From Paenibacillus taichungensis (GTDB lineage Bacteria; Bacillota; Bacilli; Paenibacillales; Paenibacillaceae), in the NCBI RefSeq assembly GCF_003287275.1, contig NZ_QEVW01000006.1:496001-560000 (forward strand): 64,000 bases of DNA. The letters run 5' to 3'. The notes beneath the pieces are model-generated. The model had not been told where the DNA came from and did not search any database. It saw nothing but the letters and a program-made list of their open reading frames with translations. Made by a program: the position numbers and the translations under genes. Positions 51,439 through 60,489 of this stretch are shown here, in pieces. How positions within the stretch are numbered: position 1 is the stretch's first letter; each line of letters begins with the position of its first letter.

Positions 51439-51836
51439 AACTCACTCTCCTTATCCTTCTTGCCGCGGATCAAATCGATAATCATGTCCTCATTCATGTG
51501 AATGCGTCTGGCCTCTTCAAGTAACGGCTTAATATATTCCTCGTAGAAATGCTGTTTTCGCTCAACAAGCAACGCTTCCCTGGCTCCCTTTGCAACAAAC
51601 ATGCCAACACCTCGCTGTTTGTATATGATACCTTTGTCCACTAGCGTTTGAAGCCCTTTGCGTGCAGTGGCTGGATTAATATTATAAAAGCGAGAAAGTT
51701 CATTGGTTGAAGGAACCTGTTCCTCCACCTTCAGTCTGCCATCTACAATGTCATCCATAATCATCATGGATATCTGATGAAAAATAGGCTGAGATTCATC
51801 CAAATTCGATTTCATGCGATTCCAACTTTCATCCAT
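51435..51836 (-). CDS. GntR-family regulator (YtrA subfamily)
   Basis: This 133-residue protein has a winged helix at about 12-80 (LKVEEQVPSTNELSRFYNINPATARKGLQTLVDKG) and a short YtrA-type C-terminal dimerisation tail. It probably represses its own operon (ATPase and permease) through the GTTAGT repeats in the promoter. The ATG is at 51834-51836, and the upstream promoter is clear. Confidence 0.92.
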   Translation of the reverse strand: MDESWNRMKSNLDESQPIFHQISMMIMDDIVDGRLKVEEQVPSTNELSRFYNINPATARKGLQTLVDKGIIYKQRGVGMFVAKGAREALLVERKQHFYEEYIKPLLEEARRIHMNEDMIIDLIRGKKDKESEL

Positions 51837-51845
51837 CGTTAATTA

Positions 51846-51902
51846 GTTAGTCGGTTAGTTACTCATGTGACTAACTATAGTACACGGATACCAATATGTA
51901 AA
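51846..51902 (-). promoter_or_regulatory. Promoter and operator repeats of the YtrA-like operon
   Basis: On the minus strand TTTACA (51897-51902), 17 bases and TATAGT (51874-51879) form a sigma-A promoter. Just downstream GTTAGT occurs at 51846-51851 and 51854-51859, with its complement ACTAAC at 51870-51875. This gives a 6-10-6 inverted repeat plus a direct repeat, as expected for a YtrA-type operator. Confidence 0.75.
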
Positions 51903-51913
51903 TAGGCGAAGCA

Positions 51914-52084
51914 CTAATTAATCAACTTTTTCATTTTGGCTCGATTGTATTGATTAATAAGACCGTCCAGAACTAAAGATTGCTGGATGACTTCAGGATG
52001 AAGCAGACTGCCGTATTCCGACTGCAAGCGGTGAAGCTGTTGTCTGGCTTCTTCGATCTGTGACATTAACTCCAGGCAATCCAT
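51914..52084 (-). CDS. Spo0E-like aspartyl-phosphate phosphatase
   Basis: This 56-residue protein starts at ATG 52082-52084 behind AAGGAGGGG. It is a two-helix protein with the Spo0E signature as SLVLDGLINQY (the SxxLDxLIxxY pattern). Such proteins remove phosphate from Spo0A-P and delay sporulation. It sits between the quorum-sensing-type regulator/peptide unit and the YtrA-like operon, all on the same strand. Confidence 0.88.
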   Translation of the reverse strand: MDCLELMSQIEEARQQLHRLQSEYGSLLHPEVIQQSLVLDGLINQYNRAKMKKLIN

Positions 52085-52178
52085 AGTACCCCTCCTTTTT
52101 GTCATATTTTAGTTTATTATGCCAATCGATAGGCCGCAAGGGGTACGACATACTTATTCTTCCACCAGACGCAAAAAA

Positions 52179-52208
52179 GACGCCTCTGAATGTATATTCA
52201 GAAGCGTC
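52179..52208 (-). terminator. Terminator closing the regulator/peptide operon
   Basis: GACGC and TCTGAAT pair with ATTCAGA and GCGTC; on the minus strand six T residues follow. It lies 14 bases after the peptide stop codon. Confidence 0.88.
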
Positions 52209-52212
52209 CCTT

Positions 52213-52236
52213 GGTTTAGGCTTATGTCCCTAAACC
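52213..52236. repeat. Inverted repeat over the peptide gene's 3' end
   Basis: GGTTTAGG (52213-52220) pairs with CCTAAACC (52229-52236). It covers the last codons of the peptide gene and could be a second stem in front of the terminator. Confidence 0.55.
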
Positions 52237-52320
52237 GTGGTCATTAGTTCGGTAAATTGAAGGGTTCGGAACTTCCTCAGTGGGGACAGGTCCAATAACA
52301 GGTGCAACGATGTTCACCAC
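52222..52320 (-). CDS. Candidate quorum-sensing peptide precursor, 32 residues (AloP/Phr-like position)
   Basis: The frame opens with tandem GTG codons four bases after the regulator stop and ends 14 bases before a strong terminator, so it fills the space exactly. It begins VVNIVAPVIGPVP (hydrophobic) and ends IYRTNDHGLGT. There is no strong ribosome site; translation is likely coupled to the regulator. Its position directly after a TPR regulator is the standard arrangement of RNPP-type signalling peptides. The C-terminal DHGLGT resembles in pattern the SHGRGG signal I recall for the Alo system of Paenibacillus polymyxa. The N-terminus lacks the charged region of a classical signal peptide. 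Confidence 0.6.
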   Translation of the reverse strand: MVNIVAPVIGPVPTEEVPNPSIYRTNDHGLGT

Positions 52321-52324
52321 TATA

Positions 52325-53707
52325 CTACATGTAACTATCAGCAAAGCCAGCTTTCTCTTCATTGAGTTTCTGCACCTCACTAATCAAATTTTTGTACTGC
52401 TGTATAGCTGTGTCAGACGCATAATCCCTATATTGCTCAAATAGCCCGACACCTCTAAGCATACCTCGTCCGTCACTAATTTCAAGTGAAAACCTCAAAC
52501 TATTTAGAACAAAATCTATTCCCTTGGCAAATTCATCTTTTTTAAGGTAATAGGTTCCCAATCCTGCCAAGAGGCGAACATATCGATCATCCGTTACCCG
52601 TTTACTAACTTTCCCAATTCGATTACTTTGTTCTTGATAAGTGAAGTAGGATTCGTATTCCTTTAGTACATAGTCAATATTCATATCATAGCGGTTTGCA
52701 GCAGTCACAATGTCACACAGTGCAGGGAAAATCTCATTTTCTTTCGTTGAGATGTAATCGAGATAGTCAGGCAATATCTCAAACTGACCAGCCATTAATT
52801 GATATATATAGCGATTTCCCTCAGCCCATTCCTGAAATTGATTAATGACAACCATCTCATCCGAATCAGGCTCTTTTACCCAACTGTAGTCCGTATATAA
52901 AGAAACGTATTTCAGTGCAATTTCATAATTATTTAGATGAAAGTTAGCACTTCCAGATGCCAAATAGGCATACATAATATAAAAGATAATCGGTCGTTTC
53001 GTTTCTTCCTGTTTCCTTCTCCCATTCAACTCATAATGAATGGTCGCTTTTACTTTTAACTTTTCAGAGAGCTCCTGAACCTTGCTCCACCTGTGAAGAG
53101 ATGCAAAGGCATTGATCAGTTCGTTGAGCGCATCCAGCTGATAACGCTCATCCAGCCGATCCACGTAGTATTCGAATTGGGCCGCGATGATTAGATTTCG
53201 TTGCTGATCATTGGTCAGCCCCAATCTGAATAGTCGATACTGACATAGTGCAAGCCGTTCAGAGTGTTGCATTTTCTCACTTTCGGCTATCGTTTCATAT
53301 AGTAGAACGGCCGGTTTGAATTTACCAGCATGATAGAATTCTTCAGCCAGATCAAATAACAAAGGAATATAAGATAGATTATCCATCATCAGCCGGATAA
53401 CATCTTCAATACAATTCAATTTATCCAATTCTGCACATCGATGAAGGAATGGTCCCAGTCTTCGCCAGTCAGGGGCAGCATGGACAAAACACTCATCTAT
53501 ATACAATTCATAGAAGTAACCTTCCTCAAGGTTCATAGCTGAAGTGATTCGGTCCAGCTGCTGCATCGCAATCGGACGATTCTTGTTCAAAATATTGCTC
53601 AGCGTACCCGAGTTAATTCCTGACGTTTCCGAAAAAAGACTAATGGACATCTGCTCACGCTTCAGATAACTCTCTAAATGATCGCGTATCGTGGTTGTCG
53701 GCTCCAA
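52325..53707 (-). CDS. XRE/TPR regulator of the RNPP (AloR/Rap/AimR-like) type
   Basis: This protein of about 460 residues starts at TTG 53705-53707 behind GGAGGG; the frame is open to 53761 without a ribosome site. A Cro/C1-type helix-turn-helix (about 5-65: LESYLKREQMSISLFSETSG, NSGTLSNILNKNRPIA) is followed by some 380 residues of helical repeats. These contain TPR-like units such as LAEEFYHAGKFKPAVLLYETI and LGTYYLKKDEFAKGIDFVLNSL. That is the build of peptide-sensing regulators (PlcR, NprR, AimR, AloR). The downstream mini-gene is its likely signal. Targets are unknown; the adjacent Spo0E-like gene is a candidate. Confidence 0.82.
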   Translation of the reverse strand: MEPTTTIRDHLESYLKREQMSISLFSETSGINSGTLSNILNKNRPIAMQQLDRITSAMNLEEGYFYELYIDECFVHAAPDWRRLGPFLHRCAELDKLNCIEDVIRLMMDNLSYIPLLFDLAEEFYHAGKFKPAVLLYETIAESEKMQHSERLALCQYRLFRLGLTNDQQRNLIIAAQFEYYVDRLDERYQLDALNELINAFASLHRWSKVQELSEKLKVKATIHYELNGRRKQEETKRPIIFYIMYAYLASGSANFHLNNYEIALKYVSLYTDYSWVKEPDSDEMVVINQFQEWAEGNRYIYQLMAGQFEILPDYLDYISTKENEIFPALCDIVTAANRYDMNIDYVLKEYESYFTYQEQSNRIGKVSKRVTDDRYVRLLAGLGTYYLKKDEFAKGIDFVLNSLRFSLEISDGRGMLRGVGLFEQYRDYASDTAIQQYKNLISEVQKLNEEKAGFADSYM

Positions 53708-53766
53708 ACTAACACCACCCTCCAAAATAAAAAAACCATAAACAGGATTAACGGTATGCAAAAGTA

Positions 53767-53795
53767 ATTATATGTAATAATTAAGCAAGGGTCAA
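53767..53795 (-). promoter_or_regulatory. Strong sigma-A promoter of the regulator/peptide unit
   Basis: TTGACC (53790-53795), 17 bases, TATAAT (53767-53772) on the minus strand. Confidence 0.8.
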
Positions 53796-53908
53796 TAAGA
53801 TAAATTCAACTAATTTGTATTAATTACAAAATAATCCTTTTGTTAAAATAGAGGCCCTACTCTTATTTTATACCGGGAACGAATAAGCATCAAATAAAGG
53901 ATAAAATA

Positions 53909-53940
53909 AAAACACGAGCGGTATATACGCTCGTGTTTTA
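53909..53940 (-). terminator. Terminator of the aldo/keto reductase gene
   Basis: AAAACACGAGCG pairs with CGCTCGTGTTTT around a six-base loop. Confidence 0.88.
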
Positions 53941-53983
53941 CATGCAATACAGCAGATCATTCTGCTATGTAGTGATTTGGGTT

Positions 53984-54901
53984 TTAAGGCAGAATATTGC
54001 CAGCTGCACGATAGATTTCGTACCACTCTTGGCGTGTAAGGTGAACATCGCCAGCTTTGATGCAATCCTGCAAACGCTGGATATTCATTGTACCTGTCAC
54101 AGGCTGCATTTGCGCCGGGTGACGCAGCAACCAAGCAATTGCGATAGTCGTGTTGCTCACTTCATATTTAGCAGCAATCTCGTCGATCTTCGCATTCAAT
54201 TCCGGGAACTTATCGCTGCCCAGGAATACGCCTTCGAAGAATCCGTATTGGAACGGGGACCATGGTTGAATCGTGATATCGTGCAGGCGACAGTAATCAA
54301 GAATACCGCCATCACGGTTAACCGCAGCATCGTTCTCCATATTTACATTGATTCCACTGTCAATCATCGTGGTGTTAGTAATACTCAACTGCAACTGGTT
54401 GGCTACCAGTGGCTGTTTAACGTATTTGTTCAACAGTTCGATCTGGTTCGGATTCTGGTTGGATACCCCGAAGTGACGCACTTTGCCTTCGCGCTCCAGC
54501 TGATCAAAGGCTTCAGCCACTTCTTCCGGTTCAACCAAGGTGTCCGGGCGATGCAGCAACAGAACATCCAGGTAATCGGTTTTCAAGCGTTGCAGGATGC
54601 CATCCACCGAATTCAAGATGTGCTCTTTCGAGAAATCAAACATGCCTTTACGGATACCGCATTTGGATTGAAGAATCATATTTTCACGAACCTGGGGATT
54701 CATCTGCACAGCCTCTGCAAAGATCTCCTCACACGCCCCGTTTCCGTAAATATCAGCATGATCGAAGAAGTTCGCGCCTGCTTCCATGGCGGAATGAACA
54801 AAATGTTCAGCTTCTTTGCTGCTTAATGAATTAATTCTCATGCAGCCAACGGCTACAACCGGTATTTCGAGTGCGCTGCTGCCAAGTTTAATTGTTCTCA
54901 A
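53984..54901 (-). CDS. Aldo/keto reductase (YdhF-like)
   Basis: This 305-residue barrel starts at TTG 54899-54901 (MRTIKLGSSALEIPVVAVGC) behind GGAGGG. The catalytic aspartate and tyrosine are in FFDHADIYGNG, the lysine in LQSKCGI and the histidine in LLLHRPD. GTMNIQRL near the end is the NADPH-binding part. It reduces aldehydes or ketones; the natural substrate is unknown. Single gene. Confidence 0.9.
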   Translation of the reverse strand: MRTIKLGSSALEIPVVAVGCMRINSLSSKEAEHFVHSAMEAGANFFDHADIYGNGACEEIFAEAVQMNPQVRENMILQSKCGIRKGMFDFSKEHILNSVDGILQRLKTDYLDVLLLHRPDTLVEPEEVAEAFDQLEREGKVRHFGVSNQNPNQIELLNKYVKQPLVANQLQLSITNTTMIDSGINVNMENDAAVNRDGGILDYCRLHDITIQPWSPFQYGFFEGVFLGSDKFPELNAKIDEIAAKYEVSNTTIAIAWLLRHPAQMQPVTGTMNIQRLQDCIKAGDVHLTRQEWYEIYRAAGNILP

Positions 54902-55075
54902 GATGATTTCCCTCCATATTCGAATAGTATCGTACATTCATTCTTGTGATCTTTGCCAACTAGTATATACTTGTCTTCCGTCTATGATTGTGACACAGAA
55001 CTGCAATCGGTTTCAATGGAATTTTAGAATTCTTATATGGAATAATGGAGGTTTTTTTCTGCATAATCCACTCAC

Positions 55076-55966
55076 CTATACTTCTTCCGGGACGATCACT
55101 TCAATATGTCGAGGCAGTACACTAATTCGAATGGGCAGAGAAGGCCCTTCTTCCCCATCCACATTTGTACGAATCGCTTCTGTAGTACGGACGTGAACTT
55201 CTTTTGCCGTAAAATAATCAACATCCTTATGATTCTTCAGGTTGCCAAACAATAGGGACGTTCCAAGTGTTACCGTATTAAAGACATTCATGCTACGGAT
55301 CACAAAACAATGTATTAATCCATCATCCACCGCTGCTTCTGGGGACAATTTCTCGAAACCTCCAACCGAATTGGTCAGTGCCGCGAGAAAAAGTGGAGAC
55401 TCCCCTTCCCAGAACTGCCCGTCATACTCAATAGTGAGTGGCTTGGCCGGTGTGTTCATCAGGTCTTTCAATCCTTCTTTCAAATATGCGAATGAACCCA
55501 GCTTCGATTTCTCTTCCGACGATACCGAGAACAACGCCTCTGCCAACGAACCGGCTGCCACCACGTTGGCAAACAGACGATCATTGATTTTACCGAGATC
55601 CACCCTATGAATCTGCTCCGAACGCAACTGACGAATGGCTTCCTCCGGATCAAGCGAGATATTCAATGCACGCGCAAAATCATTTACCGTACCCAGTGGC
55701 ACCACACCCAGTCTGGGACGATGCTCCTGATCCATCATGCCGTTAATCGTCTCATGCAGCGTCCCATCCCCTCCGATGGAAATGACGAGATCACAGCCAT
55801 CTTTGCAGGCACTCAGACAGTAGTTGGTCGCATCGCCCTCCCCGGCCGTCTCATTAACCACCACTTCATACTGCTGTGATTCAAGAATTTCTTGTACCTG
55901 GGACACATATTGCTGAGCCTCTTCTTTACCCGACGATGGATTACTAATGATCATGGCTTGGCGCAT
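55076..55966 (-). CDS. Diacylglycerol/lipid kinase (DgkB/YegS-like)
   Basis: This 296-residue protein starts at ATG 55964-55966 behind GGAGGAG. The catalytic domain has IISNPSSGKEEA and the nucleotide motif SIGGDGTLHETINGM, then PLGTVNDFARAL. The C-terminal beta-sandwich ends with NVDGEEGPSLPIRI. It should phosphorylate diacylglycerol or a related lipid at the membrane. DgkB of Bacillus is essential for lipid recycling; this could be that gene or one of its BmrU/YegS-like paralogues. Confidence 0.87.
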   Translation of the reverse strand: MRQAMIISNPSSGKEEAQQYVSQVQEILESQQYEVVVNETAGEGDATNYCLSACKDGCDLVISIGGDGTLHETINGMMDQEHRPRLGVVPLGTVNDFARALNISLDPEEAIRQLRSEQIHRVDLGKINDRLFANVVAAGSLAEALFSVSSEEKSKLGSFAYLKEGLKDLMNTPAKPLTIEYDGQFWEGESPLFLAALTNSVGGFEKLSPEAAVDDGLIHCFVIRSMNVFNTVTLGTSLLFGNLKNHKDVDYFTAKEVHVRTTEAIRTNVDGEEGPSLPIRISVLPRHIEVIVPEEV

Positions 55967-56310
55967 ACCTGCATCTTCTCCTCCAAATGGCATTCTTTAC
56001 TTCATCTATACCCTTTCTACCGTGGCGTTGAATAACATCTGGGGGAGTTGTACAATTTTTTTTGAAAAAGATGGCTGGAAGAGTGCAGTATGGGGTTTGT
56101 ATCATATAGAATAGAAGGAGATGTTCTGCCTGTCATGAATTTCTTGTTCCTTTTGCCCCATGATGGGTTAATAACTATAGATGTGTTTATCTATTCTATC
56201 TGTCCATACCGTAACAATACTATTTTATCGACATAAATTGGTGCTCACCAAGTACATAAGAACAGTACACTTATCTATCATCAAAATCGGAATCGGAGGG
56301 AATTCATGCA
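55967..56310. other. Intergenic region between the lipid kinase and LRR protein genes
   Basis: The 344 bases separate divergent genes. I see AT-rich promoter-like DNA. There is also one possible 33-codon frame (ATG 56136) with a distant AAGGAG, which I do not call. No RNA gene or repeat is evident. Confidence 0.5.
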
Positions 56311-57831
56311 ATGAGAAGAATGACTCTACTATTTCTAGTCTTCATCCTGAGTCTTGGGGCGGCTGGGCAAGCGATGGCCTACACTACGGCAGACTTGGGC
56401 GAGGGAATCATCAAAGATCCTGCACTGGAGAACGGACTGAAACTGATTCTGAACAAACCGGTAGATTCCCCGCTAACCTCCTCCGATCTGGAGCAGTTGA
56501 ACGTAGTGGATCTGAGCAATGCAGGCATTCAAAGCCTGTCCGGTCTGGAATACGCCACGAATCTGACTCACCTCCGGTTATATGGCAATGAGATTGATGA
56601 CCTGACACCGCTAGCGCAACTGACTCAGCTTCGCGAGGTTGACGTTCGCAATAACTACATTACATCGATTGATGCACTGGCTGATTTGAAAGACCTGGGA
56701 CGGCTGTATATCAGCAACAATTCCATTTCTTCCATAGAAGTTGTACGTGGATTCACCCGATTACATACGTTTCACGCCAGCGGTAATCAGATTACCAGTC
56801 TCTCCGCACTGGTGGATGCAGATGATCTTCAATGGCTTGAAATCTCGAACAATGCGATAACGGACCTGACACCACTGGCGGATAAGAGAAAACTGAAACA
56901 GCTCAATGTGGCCAACAACCACATTCATACACTGGATGTATTGGCTGATCTGCCGAATACACTTCAGAAGCTGAATGTGGCAGGCAACGAGATCTCCGAT
57001 CTGATGCCCTTGGAACATATGACACGTCTGCAGGCGCTAGACTTCTCCGGAAATCAGGTTCAGCATCTGGCACCCTTGGAAGACCTGGTAGGATTGAGAG
57101 AACTGAATGCGGAGTCCAATCAGATCTATGATTTGGAGCCGTTACACCAGCTGTCCAAGCTGGAAGTACTCAAACTGTCCAATAACCGGGTGTGGGATCT
57201 GACACCGATTGCCGGTTTTACTTTTACAAGAAACAGCTCTGCAAATACAAGTACAATAACGGATATCTCGGCTTCCACTTCCTTGTCCTCCGGTACGCAG
57301 ACCTCGGTCTCTGAACCGGAACCTGCCGGACTCACGGTGCAGAATAATTATCTGGATGTTGCGAGCGGCAGTGACACGATGCGCCTGCTAAACCAGATGA
57401 ATGTGCGGGAGCAGAAACGTACTCCCCAGGGCAATTTTCAGCGGCTTATTGAAGGATCTGCCACGGCCTATGTCGGGGATCGTGCTTACGCACTGGAGGC
57501 TGCACCTTTTATCGATGAAGGACGGACCTATGTGCCGCTCCGTTTTATCTCCGAGCAATTGAATGCCAGCGTGAACTGGAATCCGGATACACAGGAGGTT
57601 CAGATTGCGCAGAATGGTACAGTGGTTCGGTGGACCGTGGGCAACAAACAGGTGATTGTAGACGATACCCTTGCGATAAACGATGCCCCCCTGCTGATGA
57701 AGGATGGACAGGCGTTTGTTCCGGTACGTTTTATTTCAGAGCAATTTAATACGACGGTTGCGTATATCGGAAACAGCAAAACGATTCTAATCTTCGAAAA
57801 CAAAGCGCAGAACGAGAATGTACAACCTTAA
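56311..57831 (+). CDS. Secreted leucine-rich-repeat protein with copper-amine-oxidase-like stalk domain
   Basis: This 506-residue protein has a signal peptide (cleaved near AMA-YTT, residue 23). An internalin-like cap leads into about eleven SDS22-type leucine-rich repeats of 22 residues (LTHLRLYGNEIDDLTPLAQL and similar, about 60-300). A Ser/Thr-rich linker and a C-terminal stalk module with YVPLRFISEQLNAS and FVPVRFISEQFNTT follow. It should be exposed on the cell surface and bind protein or polysaccharide partners. The stalk domain is shared with the lipoprotein at 9772-11295. Confidence 0.88.
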   Translation: MRRMTLLFLVFILSLGAAGQAMAYTTADLGEGIIKDPALENGLKLILNKPVDSPLTSSDLEQLNVVDLSNAGIQSLSGLEYATNLTHLRLYGNEIDDLTPLAQLTQLREVDVRNNYITSIDALADLKDLGRLYISNNSISSIEVVRGFTRLHTFHASGNQITSLSALVDADDLQWLEISNNAITDLTPLADKRKLKQLNVANNHIHTLDVLADLPNTLQKLNVAGNEISDLMPLEHMTRLQALDFSGNQVQHLAPLEDLVGLRELNAESNQIYDLEPLHQLSKLEVLKLSNNRVWDLTPIAGFTFTRNSSANTSTITDISASTSLSSGTQTSVSEPEPAGLTVQNNYLDVASGSDTMRLLNQMNVREQKRTPQGNFQRLIEGSATAYVGDRAYALEAAPFIDEGRTYVPLRFISEQLNASVNWNPDTQEVQIAQNGTVVRWTVGNKQVIVDDTLAINDAPLLMKDGQAFVPVRFISEQFNTTVAYIGNSKTILIFENKAQNENVQP

Positions 57832-57935
57832 TTATGCCAAGCATAATTCAAGCACCAGGCACTTATCTCGACTTATCTCAATGCAAAATACCATTCATAT
57901 GCTACCCATGCAGATTACTGCATAACACAGCGAAG

Positions 57936-57964
57936 TCCCCGTCTGAACATCAGCGGGGATTTTT
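57936..57964 (+). terminator. Terminator after the LRR protein gene
   Basis: TCCCC and CTGA pair with TCAG and GGGGA, followed by TTTTTGTT. Confidence 0.85.
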
Positions 57965-58006
57965 GTTGAGTATTAAGCTGGATACGAGCACGCGGAATGC
58001 AATTAT

Positions 58007-58921
58007 TTAATCGAAAAAACGGATGCTGCCCATGGTCTGTCTGTACTCACTGGGACTCATGCCAGTCCATCTTCTGAACTGACGACTGAAGTGCGCAAGA
58101 CTCGAATATCCAAGCATGGTGGCAACCCGAGTAAGATTAAGATCCGGCTGGTGTATCAGCTGCTTGGCCTCGTGAAGCTTCAGTTCGGACAAATATCTGC
58201 GCGGAGAGATGCCGTATACTTTCTGAAACGTCTCCAGTGCATATCCAGGGCTGATTTGAAGCGAGGCCGCAATCTCTTCAATCCGAATCTCCTTATCCCC
58301 CAGCCCCTCCCGCTGGATATTCTCGACATTGAACCGACTTTTGATTGCCTCGGCAATCAGTGATGCATAGTGCGCCACAGTAGGCGATACGGCTTCTTGG
58401 GAACGGGAGGAGCTTTGCTCTGCCAATATCGCCAAAATCTCCAACAAACCAGCCTGCATACGGAACAGATCTGATGTAGAATACTCTTCTTTGTGCTGAA
58501 GAAGATCCACCCATTTCATCATGACTTCCGTTAATCGCTGATTATCCTCGCCGCCACATGGGAACAACATCTGCACATGTCTACTCATCTCCTGGCGAAA
58601 CAGAACCTCATCCACATTGAAATGGGCAATAAAGTAGGTCAGCCCCTGCTCCTGATTGCATTCATTGGTATGTTTGCATCCAGGCGGGATAAGCAATATA
58701 TCTCCTGCTTGGAGATCATAACGGATATTCTCCAGTATCGTCGTCTGCGAACCTTCCAGAATCAATATCAATTCAAAGGCCAAATGCGATTCCAGCGGTA
58801 CTTGCCAGCCCTGTTTCACCTTCTGCATATGAGCACCAAACAGCTTGACGTTCCAGTCCGTTGCGGGCAGCCACCGGCTCTCCGGAGATAGATAAGAACG
58901 GTATGGTTCAGGAATGATCAT
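58007..58921 (-). CDS. AraC-family regulator with cupin sensor domain
   Basis: This 304-residue protein has an N-terminal cupin (about 40-120: LEGSQTTILENIRYDLQAGDILLIPPGCKH). The C-terminal AraC double helix-turn-helix (about 205-300) ends LGYSSLAHFSRQFRRWTGMSPSEYR. It is divergent from the GH30 gene and probably activates it in response to a sugar. The ATG is at 58919-58921. Confidence 0.9.
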   Translation of the reverse strand: MIIPEPYRSYLSPESRWLPATDWNVKLFGAHMQKVKQGWQVPLESHLAFELILILEGSQTTILENIRYDLQAGDILLIPPGCKHTNECNQEQGLTYFIAHFNVDEVLFRQEMSRHVQMLFPCGGEDNQRLTEVMMKWVDLLQHKEEYSTSDLFRMQAGLLEILAILAEQSSSRSQEAVSPTVAHYASLIAEAIKSRFNVENIQREGLGDKEIRIEEIAASLQISPGYALETFQKVYGISPRRYLSELKLHEAKQLIHQPDLNLTRVATMLGYSSLAHFSRQFRRWTGMSPSEYRQTMGSIRFFD

Positions 58922-59041
58922 GGATTGTCACCACCTTGGATTAGGGCAAATTTTACGTGGTTCAGCGTATCTTCTTTTGTAATGCGACTTGATATACTGA
59001 CTGTACATCATACCTGAGATTCAAGCGAGGAGGAAATTCCA

Positions 59042-60373
59042 ATGTCCCTGACATTACATGGTTATTCCACTACACCAGATCATGCGTGGAAAGAGATTTC
59101 TTATACATCTACAAATGAAAACGCTAACTTAAAGCTCACAGGTGAACAGCATCAGCTTGTAGAAGGATTTGGCGGTTGCTTTAACGAGCTTGGTTATATT
59201 GCCCTGTCCCACTTGAATGAGGAGCAGCGTCATGACGTATTTCATTCCCTCTTTCACCCGGAAGGTGAACATAAATTCAACATCTGTCGGCTGCCCATCG
59301 GCGCGAGTGATTATGCAGAGCAATGGTATAGTCACAATGAGGTGGACGGCGATGTGGCCATGGAACATTTTTCGATCGAACGCGATTTCAAATATCTGAT
59401 TCCATATATCAAAGAGGCCCTGACCTATAATCCGAATTTGCAATTTTTCGCCTCACCGTGGAGCCCGCCTACGTGGATGAAGTCACCGAAAGCCTATAAC
59501 TATGGAACGCTGCGCTGGGAGAAGGATATCCTGGAAGCTTATGCGCTGTATTTCGTCAAATTCGTACAAGCGTACAAGGATGCTGGCATCACCATCCATC
59601 AGGTCCATGTACAAAACGAAGTCATCGCGGATCAGAAATTCCCTTCCTGCATGTGGACAGGCGAGCAGCTGCGTGAGTTTATCGCCGACTATCTGGGTCC
59701 TGCTTTTGACAAGCATGGTCTGGATACGGAAATCTGGCTGGGAACGATCAACGCACCTGATCCATGGGAAGAATTGATCAAAAAGAAAACAAATGATTTT
59801 GACGAATATGCCGGACTGGTGCTTAGTGATCCCAAAGCGTACGCCTATATCAAGGGAGTAGGTTATCAGTGGGCAGGCAAAAATGCCATCCAACGTACAG
59901 CCGCGAGCTACCCGGAGCTTCGTTACATGCAGACCGAGAATGAGTGCGGTGACGGCAACAATTCGTGGAACTACGCCAAGTATGTATTTAACCTGTACCA
60001 GCACTATTTCAGCAATGGCGTGAATGCGTACATTTACTGGAACATGGTTCTGGAGCCGAAAGGCCGCAGCACATGGGGTTGGGAGCAAAACTCCATGATT
60101 ACGGTAGACCCGGATGGCAAGGAAATCATGCGGAATCCCGAGTATTATGTGATGAAGCATTTTGCTCATAATGTCGTGCCTGGTGCACGAAGAGTAGGAC
60201 TGTCTGGAGCCTGGAGTGGCAAAGCCGTGGCTTTCCGCAACCCGGACAATAGTCTCGTCATTGTCATCAACAACCCGTTCAAGGATAACCGTGATCTGCA
60301 TCTGGTGTATGAAGGGCAGACACTCCGGTTCGAGCTGGAGGCAGATTCTTTCAACAGTATCGTTATTTCCTAA
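59042..60373 (+). CDS. Glycoside hydrolase family 30 enzyme, cytosolic
   Basis: This 443-residue protein of the glucosylceramidase-like GH30 family has VEGFGGCFNELGYIAL, ICRLPIGASDYA and ASPWSPPTWMKSP. The acid/base is E193 in VHVQNEV and the nucleophile E299 in MQTENECG. A small C-terminal beta domain closes the fold. There is no signal peptide, so it acts on imported beta-linked oligosaccharides, probably beta-glucosides or beta-xylosides. GAGGAGGAAATTCC precedes the ATG. A divergent AraC regulator is its likely activator. Confidence 0.92.
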   Translation: MSLTLHGYSTTPDHAWKEISYTSTNENANLKLTGEQHQLVEGFGGCFNELGYIALSHLNEEQRHDVFHSLFHPEGEHKFNICRLPIGASDYAEQWYSHNEVDGDVAMEHFSIERDFKYLIPYIKEALTYNPNLQFFASPWSPPTWMKSPKAYNYGTLRWEKDILEAYALYFVKFVQAYKDAGITIHQVHVQNEVIADQKFPSCMWTGEQLREFIADYLGPAFDKHGLDTEIWLGTINAPDPWEELIKKKTNDFDEYAGLVLSDPKAYAYIKGVGYQWAGKNAIQRTAASYPELRYMQTENECGDGNNSWNYAKYVFNLYQHYFSNGVNAYIYWNMVLEPKGRSTWGWEQNSMITVDPDGKEIMRNPEYYVMKHFAHNVVPGARRVGLSGAWSGKAVAFRNPDNSLVIVINNPFKDNRDLHLVYEGQTLRFELEADSFNSIVIS

Positions 60374-60398
60374 TCTTAGACAGTACATTATGAGAAAG

Positions 60399-60448
60399 AA
60401 ATAGCGCTCTGCTCCGCTACCAAATCTGCGGAACAGGCGCTATTTTTT
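60399..60448 (+). terminator. Bidirectional terminator between the GH30 and GH10 genes
   Basis: AAATAGCGC and TCCGC pair with GCGGA and GCGCTATTT, followed by T residues. Confidence 0.88.
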
Positions 60449-60489
60449 GGTGGATACAAGTGATGGATAAAGAAACTGACTATTCCAGC

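Noticed and set aside
49825-53940. AAACACGAG-type hairpins at 49825 and 53909 as a mobile repeat family
   Set aside because: They share only the generic CACGAG/CTCGTG stem and both sit exactly where terminators are expected.
53984-54020. Gene fusion or frameshift at the aldo/keto reductase end
   Set aside because: The C-terminus (EWYEIYRAAGNILP) matches the normal family end and is followed by a proper terminator.
56136-56237. Possible 33-codon gene upstream of the LRR protein
   Set aside because: The AAGGAG lies about 14 bases from the ATG, and the frame reads as unremarkable AT-rich sequence without a terminator of its own.
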